Assembly: GCF_002845985.1 (NCBI RefSeq)
Contig: NZ_PDFK01000001.1
Span: 806,001-870,000, forward strand
Direction of reading: 5' to 3'
Source of the DNA: Lysinibacillus fusiformis
Lineage (GTDB): Bacteria > Bacillota > Bacilli > Bacillales_A > Planococcaceae
DNA length: 64,000 nt
Positions within the stretch are counted from its first letter, which is position 1, and every line of letters begins with the position of its first letter. A program made the position numbers and the translations under genes. Positions 8,317 through 17,533 of the stretch are shown in pieces. A model generated the notes under the pieces. It did not search any database. It saw nothing but the letters and a program-made list of their open reading frames with translations, and was not told where the DNA came from.

Positions 8317-9837
8317 TTAGTCGTTATTACTTGGGAATGCAAATGTGGATGCTGTCGAAGCATTACCTGCCATCCAACGCTCTGAAATTGTCTTAGTTTT
8401 TGTAAAGAATCGTGCCTGATCTGGACCAAACATATGCCCTTCACCAAAACGAGAGCCTTTAAAACCAGCAAAATTATGGTAGCCAACTGGAATTGGAATT
8501 GGTACATTGACACCTACCATGCCAACATCTATTTCAGTCGTAAATTGACGAGCTGCTAACCCGTCATTCGTAAAGATTGTGACACCATTGCCTAGCTCAT
8601 GTTTATTAATAAGTGAAATAGCCTCCTCCAGTGAATCTACACGTACAACATTACGAGCAGGTCCAAATACCTCTTGCTCATAAATTTCCATCCCTGGCTT
8701 TACATGATCTAATAATGTAGGTCCTACATAGAAGCCTTTAGATTCTTTGACAATATCAAGTTCACGGCCATCACAAATCACCGATGCTCCCTCAGTTTCT
8801 CCCCGCTCAATTGCAGCAAGAATCGCCTCTTTTGATTGTTGAGAAATGACAGGGCCAAAATCTGCATCAGGGTCTGTATATGGACCTACCTTCAGATTAG
8901 TGATTTTCTTTTTAAGAATCGCCACTAGACGGTCTGCTGTCTCTTTCCCTACAGGCATAATCGTAGATATTGCCATACAACGCTGAGAGGCTGCACCATA
9001 TGCTGCCCCAATAAAGGCATTTGCTACCTGTTCAAGGTCTGCATCTGGCATCACAACCATATTGTTTTTACCACCACCAAGGGCAGTGACACGTTTTCCA
9101 TACTTTGAGCCTGTTTCATAAATATACTTCGCCACCGGTGTTGAGCCAACAAATGAAATGGCTTGCACAGTTGGGTTTTCCAAAAGTTCATTAACGGCAT
9201 CCTTATCACCATTTATCACTGTCCAAATACCATCGGGCAACCCAGCTTTTTTCCACAGCTCACTAACAAACAATGCAGTCATTGGCACACGTTCTGATGC
9301 TTTTAACACAACAGCATTCCCTACAGCAATAGCCATACTTGTTTGTGCTAAAGGCACCATAATTGGGAAGTTAAATGGCGAGATGGCCGCCACTACTCCT
9401 AATGGATATTTTGCAGAATAGGCATTAATTTGCCCGCCAACATTAACAGAGTATTCCCCTTTCATTAAGTGTGGGGCACCGATAGCTAAGTCAACAGATT
9501 CAAGTCCTCGGGTGATTTCTCCTTTAGCATCTTCAAGCGTCTTTCCGCTTTCTGTACAAATAATTTGCAGTAGCTCCTCCATATTTTCTGTAATAAGGTT
9601 TCGAAACTTTAAGACAATTTCTGCTCGCTTTGCCACAGATGTGTCACGCCATTTAGGAAATGCCGCTTGTGCTTGCTCAATTGCCTCCCGTGTTTCTGCT
9701 ATTGTGGCAAGTGGTACTTTTGCAATGACATCACCTGTTGTAGGATTGAATACTGAACCATAACGGCCGCTTTTTCCTTCCACTAAATGTCCGCCAATAA
9801 AATGTGTTAATGTTTGAATTTCTTGTGCTGTTGTCAT
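8317..9837 (-). CDS. mmsA: CoA-acylating methylmalonate-semialdehyde dehydrogenase
   Basis: 506-residue aldehyde dehydrogenase of the MmsA/IolA type. The region contains FNFPIMVP (about residue 155), GSTPVAKYIY, and the catalytic cysteine in ASQRCMAIS (near residue 289). The proton-accepting glutamate of ordinary ALDHs is replaced by an asparagine-containing GGGKNNMV, as in CoA-dependent members. The C-terminal signature GYHNFAGFKGSRFGEGHMFGPD is typical. It converts methylmalonate or malonate semialdehyde to propionyl-CoA or acetyl-CoA, in valine, inositol or beta-alanine breakdown. The neighbouring 3-hydroxyisobutyrate dehydrogenase gene, 17 bp upstream, makes valine catabolism the best guess. 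The Shine-Dalgarno GAGGAGG is clear. Confidence 0.93.
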   Translation of the reverse strand: MTTAQEIQTLTHFIGGHLVEGKSGRYGSVFNPTTGDVIAKVPLATIAETREAIEQAQAAFPKWRDTSVAKRAEIVLKFRNLITENMEELLQIICTESGKTLEDAKGEITRGLESVDLAIGAPHLMKGEYSVNVGGQINAYSAKYPLGVVAAISPFNFPIMVPLAQTSMAIAVGNAVVLKASERVPMTALFVSELWKKAGLPDGIWTVINGDKDAVNELLENPTVQAISFVGSTPVAKYIYETGSKYGKRVTALGGGKNNMVVMPDADLEQVANAFIGAAYGAASQRCMAISTIMPVGKETADRLVAILKKKITNLKVGPYTDPDADFGPVISQQSKEAILAAIERGETEGASVICDGRELDIVKESKGFYVGPTLLDHVKPGMEIYEQEVFGPARNVVRVDSLEEAISLINKHELGNGVTIFTNDGLAARQFTTEIDVGMVGVNVPIPIPVGYHNFAGFKGSRFGEGHMFGPDQARFFTKTKTISERWMAGNASTASTFAFPSNND

Positions 9838-9853
9838 TTTTCTTTTCCTCCTC

Positions 9854-10747
9854 TTAAAATTGTTCTATTTTAGCAGTTTCTTTTAAACTTAAATAAGCAG
9901 CAGACATATCGTTTTCACCATAGCCTTGCTGAGCAATTTCACTATACAAATCCACCAACTTTTCCCCGATTCGCAGCGATACGCCTGCTTCGTCAGCCAT
10001 TTCCTTCGCTAGCTTTAAATCCTTTAATAGTAGATTTGTCGAAAAGCCTGGCTCATAATTATCGTTTTTCATATATTCCACATAATTGCGTTCATAAATA
10101 CGGCTTTGACCATAGCTATTACTTAACACTTCATACAGCACATCAGCATGAATGCCCATCTTTTCACCAAGTACGATTGTTTCAGCGACAGCCTCTGTAT
10201 AAAATCCAATCATTAAATTATTTAATAATTTAATACGTGTACCTACACTTGACGAAATTCCTAGATGGTAACTATTTTTACCGACTATTCCGAATATTTT
10301 TGCAGCACTTTCATAATCTTCCTTGTCGCCACCAACCATAATTGTTAGAGTAGCATTTACTGCTCCAATTACTCCCCCACTTACAGGTGCTCCTAAATAT
10401 CGTAACCCTAAGGCTTTTGCTTCTTTATATAATGAATCGTTCAATTCGGGATTAACTGTACTAAAATCAATGAGTAAGCACCCCTTTTTAGCATGATGAA
10501 TGATTCCTTGTTCTGATTGATACACCATTTCTACTACCTGAGGAGTCGGTAAGCTGGTCATCACCACATCACATTGCTGTGCAACTTCCTTTGCTGTTTC
10601 CACACCAATGCCACCCGCTGCTCTAAATTGCTCCATGGCCTTTGCATTTGTATCAAAGCCATACACTTGATAATTTGCCTTTAATAAATTGATAGACATC
10701 GGTAACCCCATATTGCCTAAGCCAATAAAACCTAATTTCTCCTTCAT
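9854..10747 (-). CDS. 3-hydroxyisobutyrate dehydrogenase family protein
   Basis: 297-residue NAD(P)-dependent beta-hydroxyacid dehydrogenase. The N-terminal Rossmann motif is GLGNMG (residues 10-15); the substrate-binding loop is APVSGGVIGA (about 120); the catalytic lysine is in GTRIKLLNN (about 173). Length and motif order fit 3-hydroxyisobutyrate dehydrogenases. The predicted product, methylmalonate semialdehyde, is the substrate of the mmsA product encoded 17 bp downstream. It is the first gene of the minus-strand cluster and diverges from a TetR gene, with a strong dyad in the intergenic region. Other family activities (tartronate semialdehyde, succinic semialdehyde) cannot be excluded. 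Confidence 0.88.
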   Translation of the reverse strand: MKEKLGFIGLGNMGLPMSINLLKANYQVYGFDTNAKAMEQFRAAGGIGVETAKEVAQQCDVVMTSLPTPQVVEMVYQSEQGIIHHAKKGCLLIDFSTVNPELNDSLYKEAKALGLRYLGAPVSGGVIGAVNATLTIMVGGDKEDYESAAKIFGIVGKNSYHLGISSSVGTRIKLLNNLMIGFYTEAVAETIVLGEKMGIHADVLYEVLSNSYGQSRIYERNYVEYMKNDNYEPGFSTNLLLKDLKLAKEMADEAGVSLRIGEKLVDLYSEIAQQGYGENDMSAAYLSLKETAKIEQF

Positions 10748-10846
10748 TTAAACTTCCCCCAATCTTTGAAAATTCAGCAGACAAGCTGCATGATACACTA
10801 GCCAACGCCTATTTTTTGTCGTAACATTAATAACGAGATACTTTTG

Positions 10847-10873
10847 TTGACCATAGTCAGTGACTGCGGTCAA
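10847..10873. promoter_or_regulatory. 27-bp dyad, probable operator of the divergent TetR regulator
   Basis: TTGACC-N2-AGTCA-G-TGACT-N2-GGTCAA: eleven of thirteen position pairs on each side of the central base (10860) are complementary. It sits in the 236-bp divergent intergenic region between the catabolic cluster and the TetR gene, which is where an autoregulatory TetR operator is expected. Confidence 0.75.
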
Positions 10874-10983
10874 TTAAATCATAATCAAAATAATTCCATC
10901 TCGTCAATTAAAAAAAAGATATTTTCAGAATATTTTTACAAAAAATATTTTACAATACTTTACTTTGGAGGTAATAAGCTACG

Positions 10984-11595
10984 ATGGAATCATTAACGAG
11001 CAGACAGAAAAAGGCATTAGAAACACGGGAAAAATTATTAAAAACCTCGTTAGATTTATTTAACAAGTATGGTTTTGAACATGTCTCTGTTGAACAAATT
11101 ACAAAAGCCTGCAATGTTTCGAAAGGGACCTTTTATACACATTTCCCATCCAAATATGATGTTATATTAGAAAAATTTATGGAGCTGGATCAATTTTATA
11201 GCACTGTAGAAAAAAATATTGATCCTTCATTATCAGCAAGTGAAAAAATTTTATTTGTCTATCAACAACAAATGAACTATTTAACGAAAGTTGTAGGAAA
11301 AGATTTATTGCGCACAGTGTATACAGCTGCCATGACAAACCAAGTAGAACAAGATCACTACTTAATCAATCCACAACGTAAAATCTTTCAAATTATGAAT
11401 ACATATATTGAGGAAGGAATTCGACAGGGGGAATTCAGACAAGATGTATCTGCTCCTAACATACAAGCAATTATTCGGCGCTGTATGCGTGCCAATGTTT
11501 ATGATTGGTTAATTCATAGTGAGGATTTCGATTTGGCTTCCGAAATGGCCCAATTCACAACTATTGTCTTGGATGGTCTTAAAAGCCATAAATAA
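10984..11595 (+). CDS. TetR/AcrR family transcriptional regulator
   Basis: 203-residue repressor. The N-terminal helix-turn-helix (about residues 10-56) contains FNKYGFEHVSVEQITKACNV followed by SKGTFYTHF, the typical TetR recognition-helix sequence. The C-terminal ligand-binding domain is not assignable. It diverges from the dehydrogenase cluster; by position it most likely represses that cluster and itself through the dyad at 10847-10873. The inducer is probably an acyl-CoA or organic acid made in the pathway; this is inference. GGAGG lies 12-13 bases before the ATG, slightly longer than ideal. Confidence 0.9.
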   Translation: MESLTSRQKKALETREKLLKTSLDLFNKYGFEHVSVEQITKACNVSKGTFYTHFPSKYDVILEKFMELDQFYSTVEKNIDPSLSASEKILFVYQQQMNYLTKVVGKDLLRTVYTAAMTNQVEQDHYLINPQRKIFQIMNTYIEEGIRQGEFRQDVSAPNIQAIIRRCMRANVYDWLIHSEDFDLASEMAQFTTIVLDGLKSHK

Positions 11596-11598
11596 AAA

Positions 11599-11637
11599 AG
11601 TAGCACTTCACCCATTTTAGGCGATGAAAGTGCTACT
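11599..11637. terminator. bidirectional terminator between convergent genes
   Basis: AGTAGCACTT(T)CA / TGAAAGTGCTACT stem, with an A-tract on the left, between the TetR gene and the convergent GGDEF/EAL gene. Confidence 0.75.
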
Positions 11638-11643
11638 CGTTGA

Positions 11644-13650
11644 TTAGCTAACAAAATATTGTTGAACAATTGTTTCCACTGGTAATGGTTTATTATATAA
11701 ATAGCCCTGTCCTTTTTGACAGCGATGACGTTTAAGAAAATCAACTTGTGAAGCCTCTTCAATTCCTTCAGCAATGACCTCTAATCCTAAATTATGAGAC
11801 ATCGAAATAATTGCCTTAATAATGGCTTCGTTTTTGTCATCTTTTGCAATATCTGCAATAAATGACTGATCGATTTTAATGATATCAATTGGATAGCGCT
11901 TAAGATAGCTTAATGAGGAATAGCCTGTCCCAAAATCATCCACTGACACATACACGCCTAATTGCTTCAACTCGGTCAAAATCGAGTAAGTTTCATGAAC
12001 GTTTGTCATAGAACTTTCGGTTATCTCCACCTCTAATAATTCGGGTGGTACACTATATTTCTTCAAAGCCGCTTTAATTTTTCGAGCGAAATTTTCTTTT
12101 CTAAACTGCTTAGGTGAAATATTAACGGCTATCCGTACAGGACGATAGCCTTTCGATTGCCATTCTCTTTGGTAACGACAAACCTCATCAATAATCCAAT
12201 CACCTATTTCGATTATTAAGCCTGAAGCCTCAGCAATCGGAATAAACTGTGCAGGTGACACAAAACCAAATTTACGATTATTCCACCGCAGTAATGCTTC
12301 AAAGCTATTGATGCTATTGTTTGCTAAATCCATTTGTGGCTGTAGATGGAGACTCAGCTCATTAAATTCAATGGCACGACGTAAATGTGCCTCCATTAAT
12401 GCTTCATTTGGAAAGACAGCTGTCATATCTTCACGATAGTAACGGTAATGTGATCGGCCATGCTCTTTAGCAGAAAATAAAGCCTTATCAGCTTTCCGTA
12501 CAAGTGTCTCTAAATCTCTTCCATCTGCTGGACTAAGCGAAATGCCAATCGACACGCTAATAAAATATTCCTGTCCATCTATCATAAACGGCTGTTTTAG
12601 AACATCCAAGATTGCATTCGCGGTATGCTCAATTTTTTGGATGGTTGCATCTTTTAGCACAAAGATAAACTCATCACTGTTATAGCGATAAAGGGAGCAT
12701 TTTGAGTAACAAAGCTCACGAAGCCTATGACTAAACATACGCATAAGCTCGTCACCCTTGCTCTCGCCAAGAGATTCATTAAATTTTTTAAAGCGATCAA
12801 TATCAACCAAAATTAGAGCAGCTTGCTTGTGTTCTTGCTTTTTATCATTTAAATGGTGCAGCCAGTGTTCTTTAAAAGCCTTTCGGTTCCAAATACCTGT
12901 TAATTCGTCCATCAGCGCTAGGTAATAAAATGCCTCATGATCATTCATAAATGAATTGGCTTCTTTGACAAATAAATGTACCCCTATTACCTCACCATTA
13001 TAATAAGTTGGATGCGTTCTTAAATAAAAAGGCTCTTTACTTAGCAATTGGCCCTTTAATAAACACCTAGGCATGCCAAAAGCTGAACCTTCAATGGTTT
13101 TGGCAAATAATAATTTAAATTCATTGCTATATCTACTTTCTAATAATGAAAAAATATCTAGTCCTATTAGGCTGTGCTGCTCTCTAGATAAGACAGAGGT
13201 AGCAGCAACGTTCTGATGGATAATACGACCTTGTATATCTGTCGTTAACACTGGGCTCACATGTTGCTCCACAAATTGTAAATATGGCGCTATTTCACTT
13301 TGTGTTGCACGAAGGATCATAGCGACCATAGAATTAGCTAAGTGCTGTACATGAATCACAAATGTTTTTTTTTGAAGATCAGTACCTAATGTTAGGACAT
13401 GCTGTTGATTGACATCTTGATTTAGCAGTTCCGACAATTGCAGCCAGCATGGCTCTGAAAAAAAATGCTCCGCGTTCTTGGCTGAGCTATCTTGTAACTC
13501 AAGCAATAAAGATAGCTTATCATTAAATTCAACAACCTCAAACACGGCCGTATCCACTTTTTTCAAACAGACAACTGCATCAAATGGATTCAGTTGGATG
13601 AGCTGCTGATAATCTGCAAATGGCGCTACACTCTCTCTATATTTTTTCAT
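11644..13650 (-). CDS. PAS-GGDEF-EAL protein, probable c-di-GMP phosphodiesterase
   Basis: 668 residues, no membrane helix seen. A PAS-like region lies at about 125-235 (VLTTDIQGRIIHQN), a GGDEF domain at about 246-400 and an EAL domain at about 412-668. The GGDEF signature reads NSDEF (324-328), so cyclase activity is doubtful. The EAL domain keeps EALLRW, DDFGTGYSSL and KIDQSFI, consistent with active phosphodiesterase. The start is the ATG at 13650, preceded by TGAGGGATAGA; an in-frame GTG four codons earlier overlaps that sequence. It lies 29 bp after ppk in the same direction and probably shares the ppx-ppk transcript, which would tie c-di-GMP turnover to polyphosphate metabolism. Confidence 0.9.
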   Translation of the reverse strand: MKKYRESVAPFADYQQLIQLNPFDAVVCLKKVDTAVFEVVEFNDKLSLLLELQDSSAKNAEHFFSEPCWLQLSELLNQDVNQQHVLTLGTDLQKKTFVIHVQHLANSMVAMILRATQSEIAPYLQFVEQHVSPVLTTDIQGRIIHQNVAATSVLSREQHSLIGLDIFSLLESRYSNEFKLLFAKTIEGSAFGMPRCLLKGQLLSKEPFYLRTHPTYYNGEVIGVHLFVKEANSFMNDHEAFYYLALMDELTGIWNRKAFKEHWLHHLNDKKQEHKQAALILVDIDRFKKFNESLGESKGDELMRMFSHRLRELCYSKCSLYRYNSDEFIFVLKDATIQKIEHTANAILDVLKQPFMIDGQEYFISVSIGISLSPADGRDLETLVRKADKALFSAKEHGRSHYRYYREDMTAVFPNEALMEAHLRRAIEFNELSLHLQPQMDLANNSINSFEALLRWNNRKFGFVSPAQFIPIAEASGLIIEIGDWIIDEVCRYQREWQSKGYRPVRIAVNISPKQFRKENFARKIKAALKKYSVPPELLEVEITESSMTNVHETYSILTELKQLGVYVSVDDFGTGYSSLSYLKRYPIDIIKIDQSFIADIAKDDKNEAIIKAIISMSHNLGLEVIAEGIEEASQVDFLKRHRCQKGQGYLYNKPLPVETIVQQYFVS

Positions 13651-13679
13651 TCTATCCCTCACTAAGTAGCGTGTTTGCT

Positions 13680-15836
13680 CTATTCTTCGTCTAGCGTAGG
13701 CTTTAATGCATCCTTTAAGAAAACTTCCTGGCTATTTAACGGATCTTCGCTACGATCAAACTCTTTGTAATGGTATTTACCATTCGAGTCTTGAATACGT
13801 GCTTTCGCAGTATCCATTAATTGTGCATTCATTATGTCAATAATACGAGTTTTTGCTTCACTTGCATATACAGGGAACAATATTTCTACACGTTTAATCA
13901 TATTGCGTGTCATCATATCTGCTGACGATAAATAGACTTTATTTTCTCCATTATGATGGAACCAATAGATACGAGAATGTTCTAGGAAACGGCCAACAAT
14001 ACTTGTCACTGTAATGTTTTCACTTATACCAGGAATACCTGGTCTAATACAGCAAATACCACGTATAATGAGTTCCACTTTTACACCTGCAATGGATGCT
14101 TCATAAAGCTTCATCATTAAGTCTTTGTCTGTCAGTGAGTTCATTTTTGCCCTAATAAAACCATTACCATGTTTTTTATGACAAGCAATTTCCTCATCCA
14201 TTAAACGAATAAATTCATCTCGAATATCAAATGGTGCCACGACTAAATGATTAAAGGTAGGCTTTTCTGTATAGCCGCTTAAGTAGTTAAAGAAGTTTGT
14301 CGCATCAATGCCAAACTCTTTATCTGTAGTTATTATGCCCATATCCGTATAAATTTTTGCAGTAGCATCATTATAATTTCCTGTCCCAAGATGGACAAAA
14401 CGCTCAATTTTACCGTTACGACGACTAACAACTAGTGTTATTTTAGAGTGCGTTTTTAAATTATTCATGCCATAAATCACAAGACAGCCTGCTTGTTCTA
14501 ATTGTTTTGCCCAGTGTACATTGTTTTCTTCATCAAAACGAGCCTTAAGTTCAACTAGCACTGTTACTTGTTTGCCATTTTCAGCTGCAAGTTTTAATGC
14601 TTGTATAATCGGTGAATTGCCACTTACTCGATATAATGTTTGCTTGATTGCTAATATATTTGGGTTAACCGCTGCCTCTGCAATAAAATCAACAATTGGA
14701 GCAAACGATTCATATGGATGATGAAAAAATATATCTTGTTGTAGAGCTTTTTCAAAAATATTTTCATCTGATTGTAAATCTAAAGGTGGCTGTGGAATAA
14801 AGCTTTCATATTCTAGATGCTCGCGACCAACAGAAATACCTTTAACGAAAGAGAACATAAAGGTTAAATCCAAAGGCCCATCAATATGGAACACATCTGT
14901 TTCTTCAATTTCAAATTCATCTAATAAATATTGAAGTACTTCCTCATTCATTTCTCCAACTCGAACTTCTAAACGGCTCCCTACGCCCCATTTTCGTTTT
15001 TTTAGTTCCTTTTCAATTTCAACTAGCAGATCGCGAGCCCCCTCTTCATGGATCGTTAAATCTGCATTTCTTGTTAGACGGAAAGCTTGTGCTGATTTTA
15101 CACTATAGCCATAAAATAGCTTTTCAATATGCGCTACAATCACGTCCTCCAATAAAACAACAATTGTTTTCCCTTCTTCGGATGGTACTTTTATATAACG
15201 GTCTAGGACAGAAGGGACTTGTACGATGGCTACTTTTTCCCGACTTTCAACTTCGGTCTCATCCTGCTCTAACAGTACGAGTAAATTCAATGTCTTACCA
15301 AATAATGTTGGGAAAGGACGATACGCGTCTACTGCTACAGGGGTTAAAACTGGGAAGATTGTTTCCGCAAACATCTCATTGATAAATGCTTTTTGTGCTC
15401 TGTTTAAATCTTTCATATCTGCAATATGTACATTATGCTGTGGAAGCAAATCATAGATTAAATGACGATAAACTTCTGTCTGTCGACGAACTAATGCTTG
15501 TGTACGCTCTGCAATTTTCGCCAACTGCTCCTTTGGTGTTAATCCAGATTTATTTTCAGGTTTATGAAAGCCAGCTCGAACTTGATCTTGTAGCCCTGCA
15601 ACACGCACCATAAAAAATTCATCTAAATTTGAGCTAAATATAGCTAAAAATTTCAAACGCTCTAGCAGAGGATTATTGATATCCTCCGCTTCCTCTAATA
15701 CTCGTTCATTAAAGGCAAGCCAGCTCAATTCCCGATTATTATAGTACTGAGGCTTGGCAATCTCCTCTAATAACCGACTATGTTTTTCTGAAAAGTCTTC
15801 CTCATGTAGCTCGTTTTTCGTTACTTCAGTTGTCAT
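13680..15836 (-). CDS. ppk: polyphosphate kinase 1
   Basis: 718-residue PPK1. It has the N-terminal PPK domain (YYNNRELSWLAFNERVL, about 35-52), the middle domain, and two PLD-like C-terminal domains. The phosphorylated-histidine region KTHSKITLVV (about 450) and the second motif HHNGENKVYLSSADMMTRN (about 605-625) are present. The enzyme makes polyphosphate reversibly from ATP in the cytoplasm. The start chosen is the ATG at 15836, in an ATGA overlap with the ppx stop and eight bases after GGGTGG. A GTG four codons earlier is the alternative. Pairing with ppx is a common arrangement and implies balanced synthesis and degradation. Confidence 0.96.
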   Translation of the reverse strand: MTTEVTKNELHEEDFSEKHSRLLEEIAKPQYYNNRELSWLAFNERVLEEAEDINNPLLERLKFLAIFSSNLDEFFMVRVAGLQDQVRAGFHKPENKSGLTPKEQLAKIAERTQALVRRQTEVYRHLIYDLLPQHNVHIADMKDLNRAQKAFINEMFAETIFPVLTPVAVDAYRPFPTLFGKTLNLLVLLEQDETEVESREKVAIVQVPSVLDRYIKVPSEEGKTIVVLLEDVIVAHIEKLFYGYSVKSAQAFRLTRNADLTIHEEGARDLLVEIEKELKKRKWGVGSRLEVRVGEMNEEVLQYLLDEFEIEETDVFHIDGPLDLTFMFSFVKGISVGREHLEYESFIPQPPLDLQSDENIFEKALQQDIFFHHPYESFAPIVDFIAEAAVNPNILAIKQTLYRVSGNSPIIQALKLAAENGKQVTVLVELKARFDEENNVHWAKQLEQAGCLVIYGMNNLKTHSKITLVVSRRNGKIERFVHLGTGNYNDATAKIYTDMGIITTDKEFGIDATNFFNYLSGYTEKPTFNHLVVAPFDIRDEFIRLMDEEIACHKKHGNGFIRAKMNSLTDKDLMMKLYEASIAGVKVELIIRGICCIRPGIPGISENITVTSIVGRFLEHSRIYWFHHNGENKVYLSSADMMTRNMIKRVEILFPVYASEAKTRIIDIMNAQLMDTAKARIQDSNGKYHYKEFDRSEDPLNSQEVFLKDALKPTLDEE

Positions 15837-17380
15837 CCATTGTTCCACCCTTCTTCAATAAAATTGATCCTCATTGGGATTTTTAATGCTCGTTCTAAAT
15901 GTTTTCTATGGCGATTGGCTTGATACTTTTCAGCAGCTGCATTCTTTTTCACATAAATATCCAGTTGTACATAATCCTCTTCTGTGCGCATCTCAATGGC
16001 ATGAACAACATTGCGCTTTGACACATTTAACGCATAGACAAATTTTAATAACGCTCCAAAATCTCGTAATTTGCGATATTCCTCACGATCCATCCATATT
16101 GCAAACGGAGCGGCAAATCGTTCAAAATAATCTTTATTTTTATAGGATGCAAGAAGTGCTAGTTTTACTCGTTCTAAATGATTTAAACCATCAATGGATT
16201 GATTTGCGATTAAATAAAAAGTATGTTGGCTGGAAGAGCTTAATTCAATATACTCTCCAATATTAAAAACCTTGGCCGCTTTCGACAATAAATGCAAATC
16301 TTCTGGATTATATTGCAAATAACCTAAATGACAGCATTCACGATACAATTGGTCTGCTAAATTCATTAAATAATCAACTTCCATTTCAGTTCGACCATAC
16401 TGACGTGCTAATCTTCTTGCATTCCCTTCAAATACATTGTATTTATCAAAGGCCTGTGCATCTGTTTGCAAAATCCGTTGAAAAATGAGTCCCTCACGTA
16501 AACCTCTCTTTGTCAGTTGGAATGTCCCACTACCAACCGCCTCCATTAATACTCTAAATACCTCTAATGCAGGTACAATAATATCTGCGCGATCCGATGA
16601 AAGCCCATCTAATTGTTTCAATTCCTGAAAGCTTAGTTGACCTAAAAATGAGCTTAAATCATCCAAATCTGCCTTAGACATTTCGTAGCCATGCACACTT
16701 GCAATTGGATAGTCATGCTTTTGCTGATGAATTTGTACAATATTCCGCGCACTACCACCAATTGCGATAACAGGTAATGCGACATTTTGTATCCAAGGGA
16801 GTGTTTGAAATTGCTCTTTAACAAAGGCAATGAGTTCCACTTTTTCACTACTATTCATAATGTCGCCTTTTACAAATCGTTGCTTTAAAGAAACTGTCCC
16901 AAATGGAAAACTATGTGATTGCTGAATTTCTTTATTTTCAAAGAGCGTAATTTCGGTACTTCCACCACCAATATCAATTGTTACGGCCGATTTTGTACCC
17001 ATGGAATAGGCAACTGCAACATAGCCAAAATAGGCTTCTTCTTCTTCTGATAAAAGCTCGATTTGGATACCAGTTCGTTTTTTCATTTCCTCTATAATTT
17101 GATCTCGATTAGTGGCTTGTCGGATAGCAGCAGTTGCAGCTGCTTTGACATCAGTTATTTCAAAATCCTCTAGCATCGCTTTGAATGTGAATAAAGTTTC
17201 TGATAACACTTGAATACCTTCTTCAGACATTTCTCCTGAAGGCAATATATATGTACGCAAACGTGCTACCGTTTTAATATTTCCTAGCTCACGAAGCCCC
17301 TCTTCATTATCATACTGATATAATACTAATCGAATGGTATTGGAGCCGATATCAATAATGGCTGTTTTTAGTTCATTCAA
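15833..17380 (-). CDS. ppx: exopolyphosphatase (Ppx/GppA family)
   Basis: 515 residues. The sugar-kinase/Hsp70-like fold is shown by the phosphate-1 motif AIIDIGSNTIRL at the N-terminus, AVTIDIGGGSTEIT (about 140) and AIGGSARNI (about 215). A C-terminal HD-like helical region follows (LLSKAAKVFNIGEYI). The protein hydrolyses terminal phosphates of polyphosphate; guanosine pentaphosphate phosphatase activity is possible. The start is a TTG at 17380, nine bases after GGAGG. The longer frame back to 17497 would run through the cheV terminator hairpin, which argues against it. The stop overlaps the ppk start by four bases. Confidence 0.93.
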   Translation of the reverse strand: MNELKTAIIDIGSNTIRLVLYQYDNEEGLRELGNIKTVARLRTYILPSGEMSEEGIQVLSETLFTFKAMLEDFEITDVKAAATAAIRQATNRDQIIEEMKKRTGIQIELLSEEEEAYFGYVAVAYSMGTKSAVTIDIGGGSTEITLFENKEIQQSHSFPFGTVSLKQRFVKGDIMNSSEKVELIAFVKEQFQTLPWIQNVALPVIAIGGSARNIVQIHQQKHDYPIASVHGYEMSKADLDDLSSFLGQLSFQELKQLDGLSSDRADIIVPALEVFRVLMEAVGSGTFQLTKRGLREGLIFQRILQTDAQAFDKYNVFEGNARRLARQYGRTEMEVDYLMNLADQLYRECCHLGYLQYNPEDLHLLSKAAKVFNIGEYIELSSSSQHTFYLIANQSIDGLNHLERVKLALLASYKNKDYFERFAAPFAIWMDREEYRKLRDFGALLKFVYALNVSKRNVVHAIEMRTEEDYVQLDIYVKKNAAAEKYQANRHRKHLERALKIPMRINFIEEGWNNG

Positions 17381-17429
17381 ATCATCACATCCTCCAAGCC
17401 TATTTTGTTCATAAAATGTGGACCTATAC

Positions 17430-17465
17430 AAAAAAGTCGGCACCCTTTTAAGGCATCCGACTTTT
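17430..17465 (-). terminator. Rho-independent terminator after cheV
   Basis: On the minus strand GTCGG(A)TGCC-TTAAAA-GG(G)TGCCGAC is followed by six T residues. It lies inside the region that would encode an N-terminal extension of ppx, supporting the shorter ppx. Confidence 0.85.
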
Positions 17466-17533
17466 CTTTCATTTATTTTTACTTTTAGGATACCCATTAT
17501 TAAAATTGTGAAGTATCTTGTAAGTCATTACCA

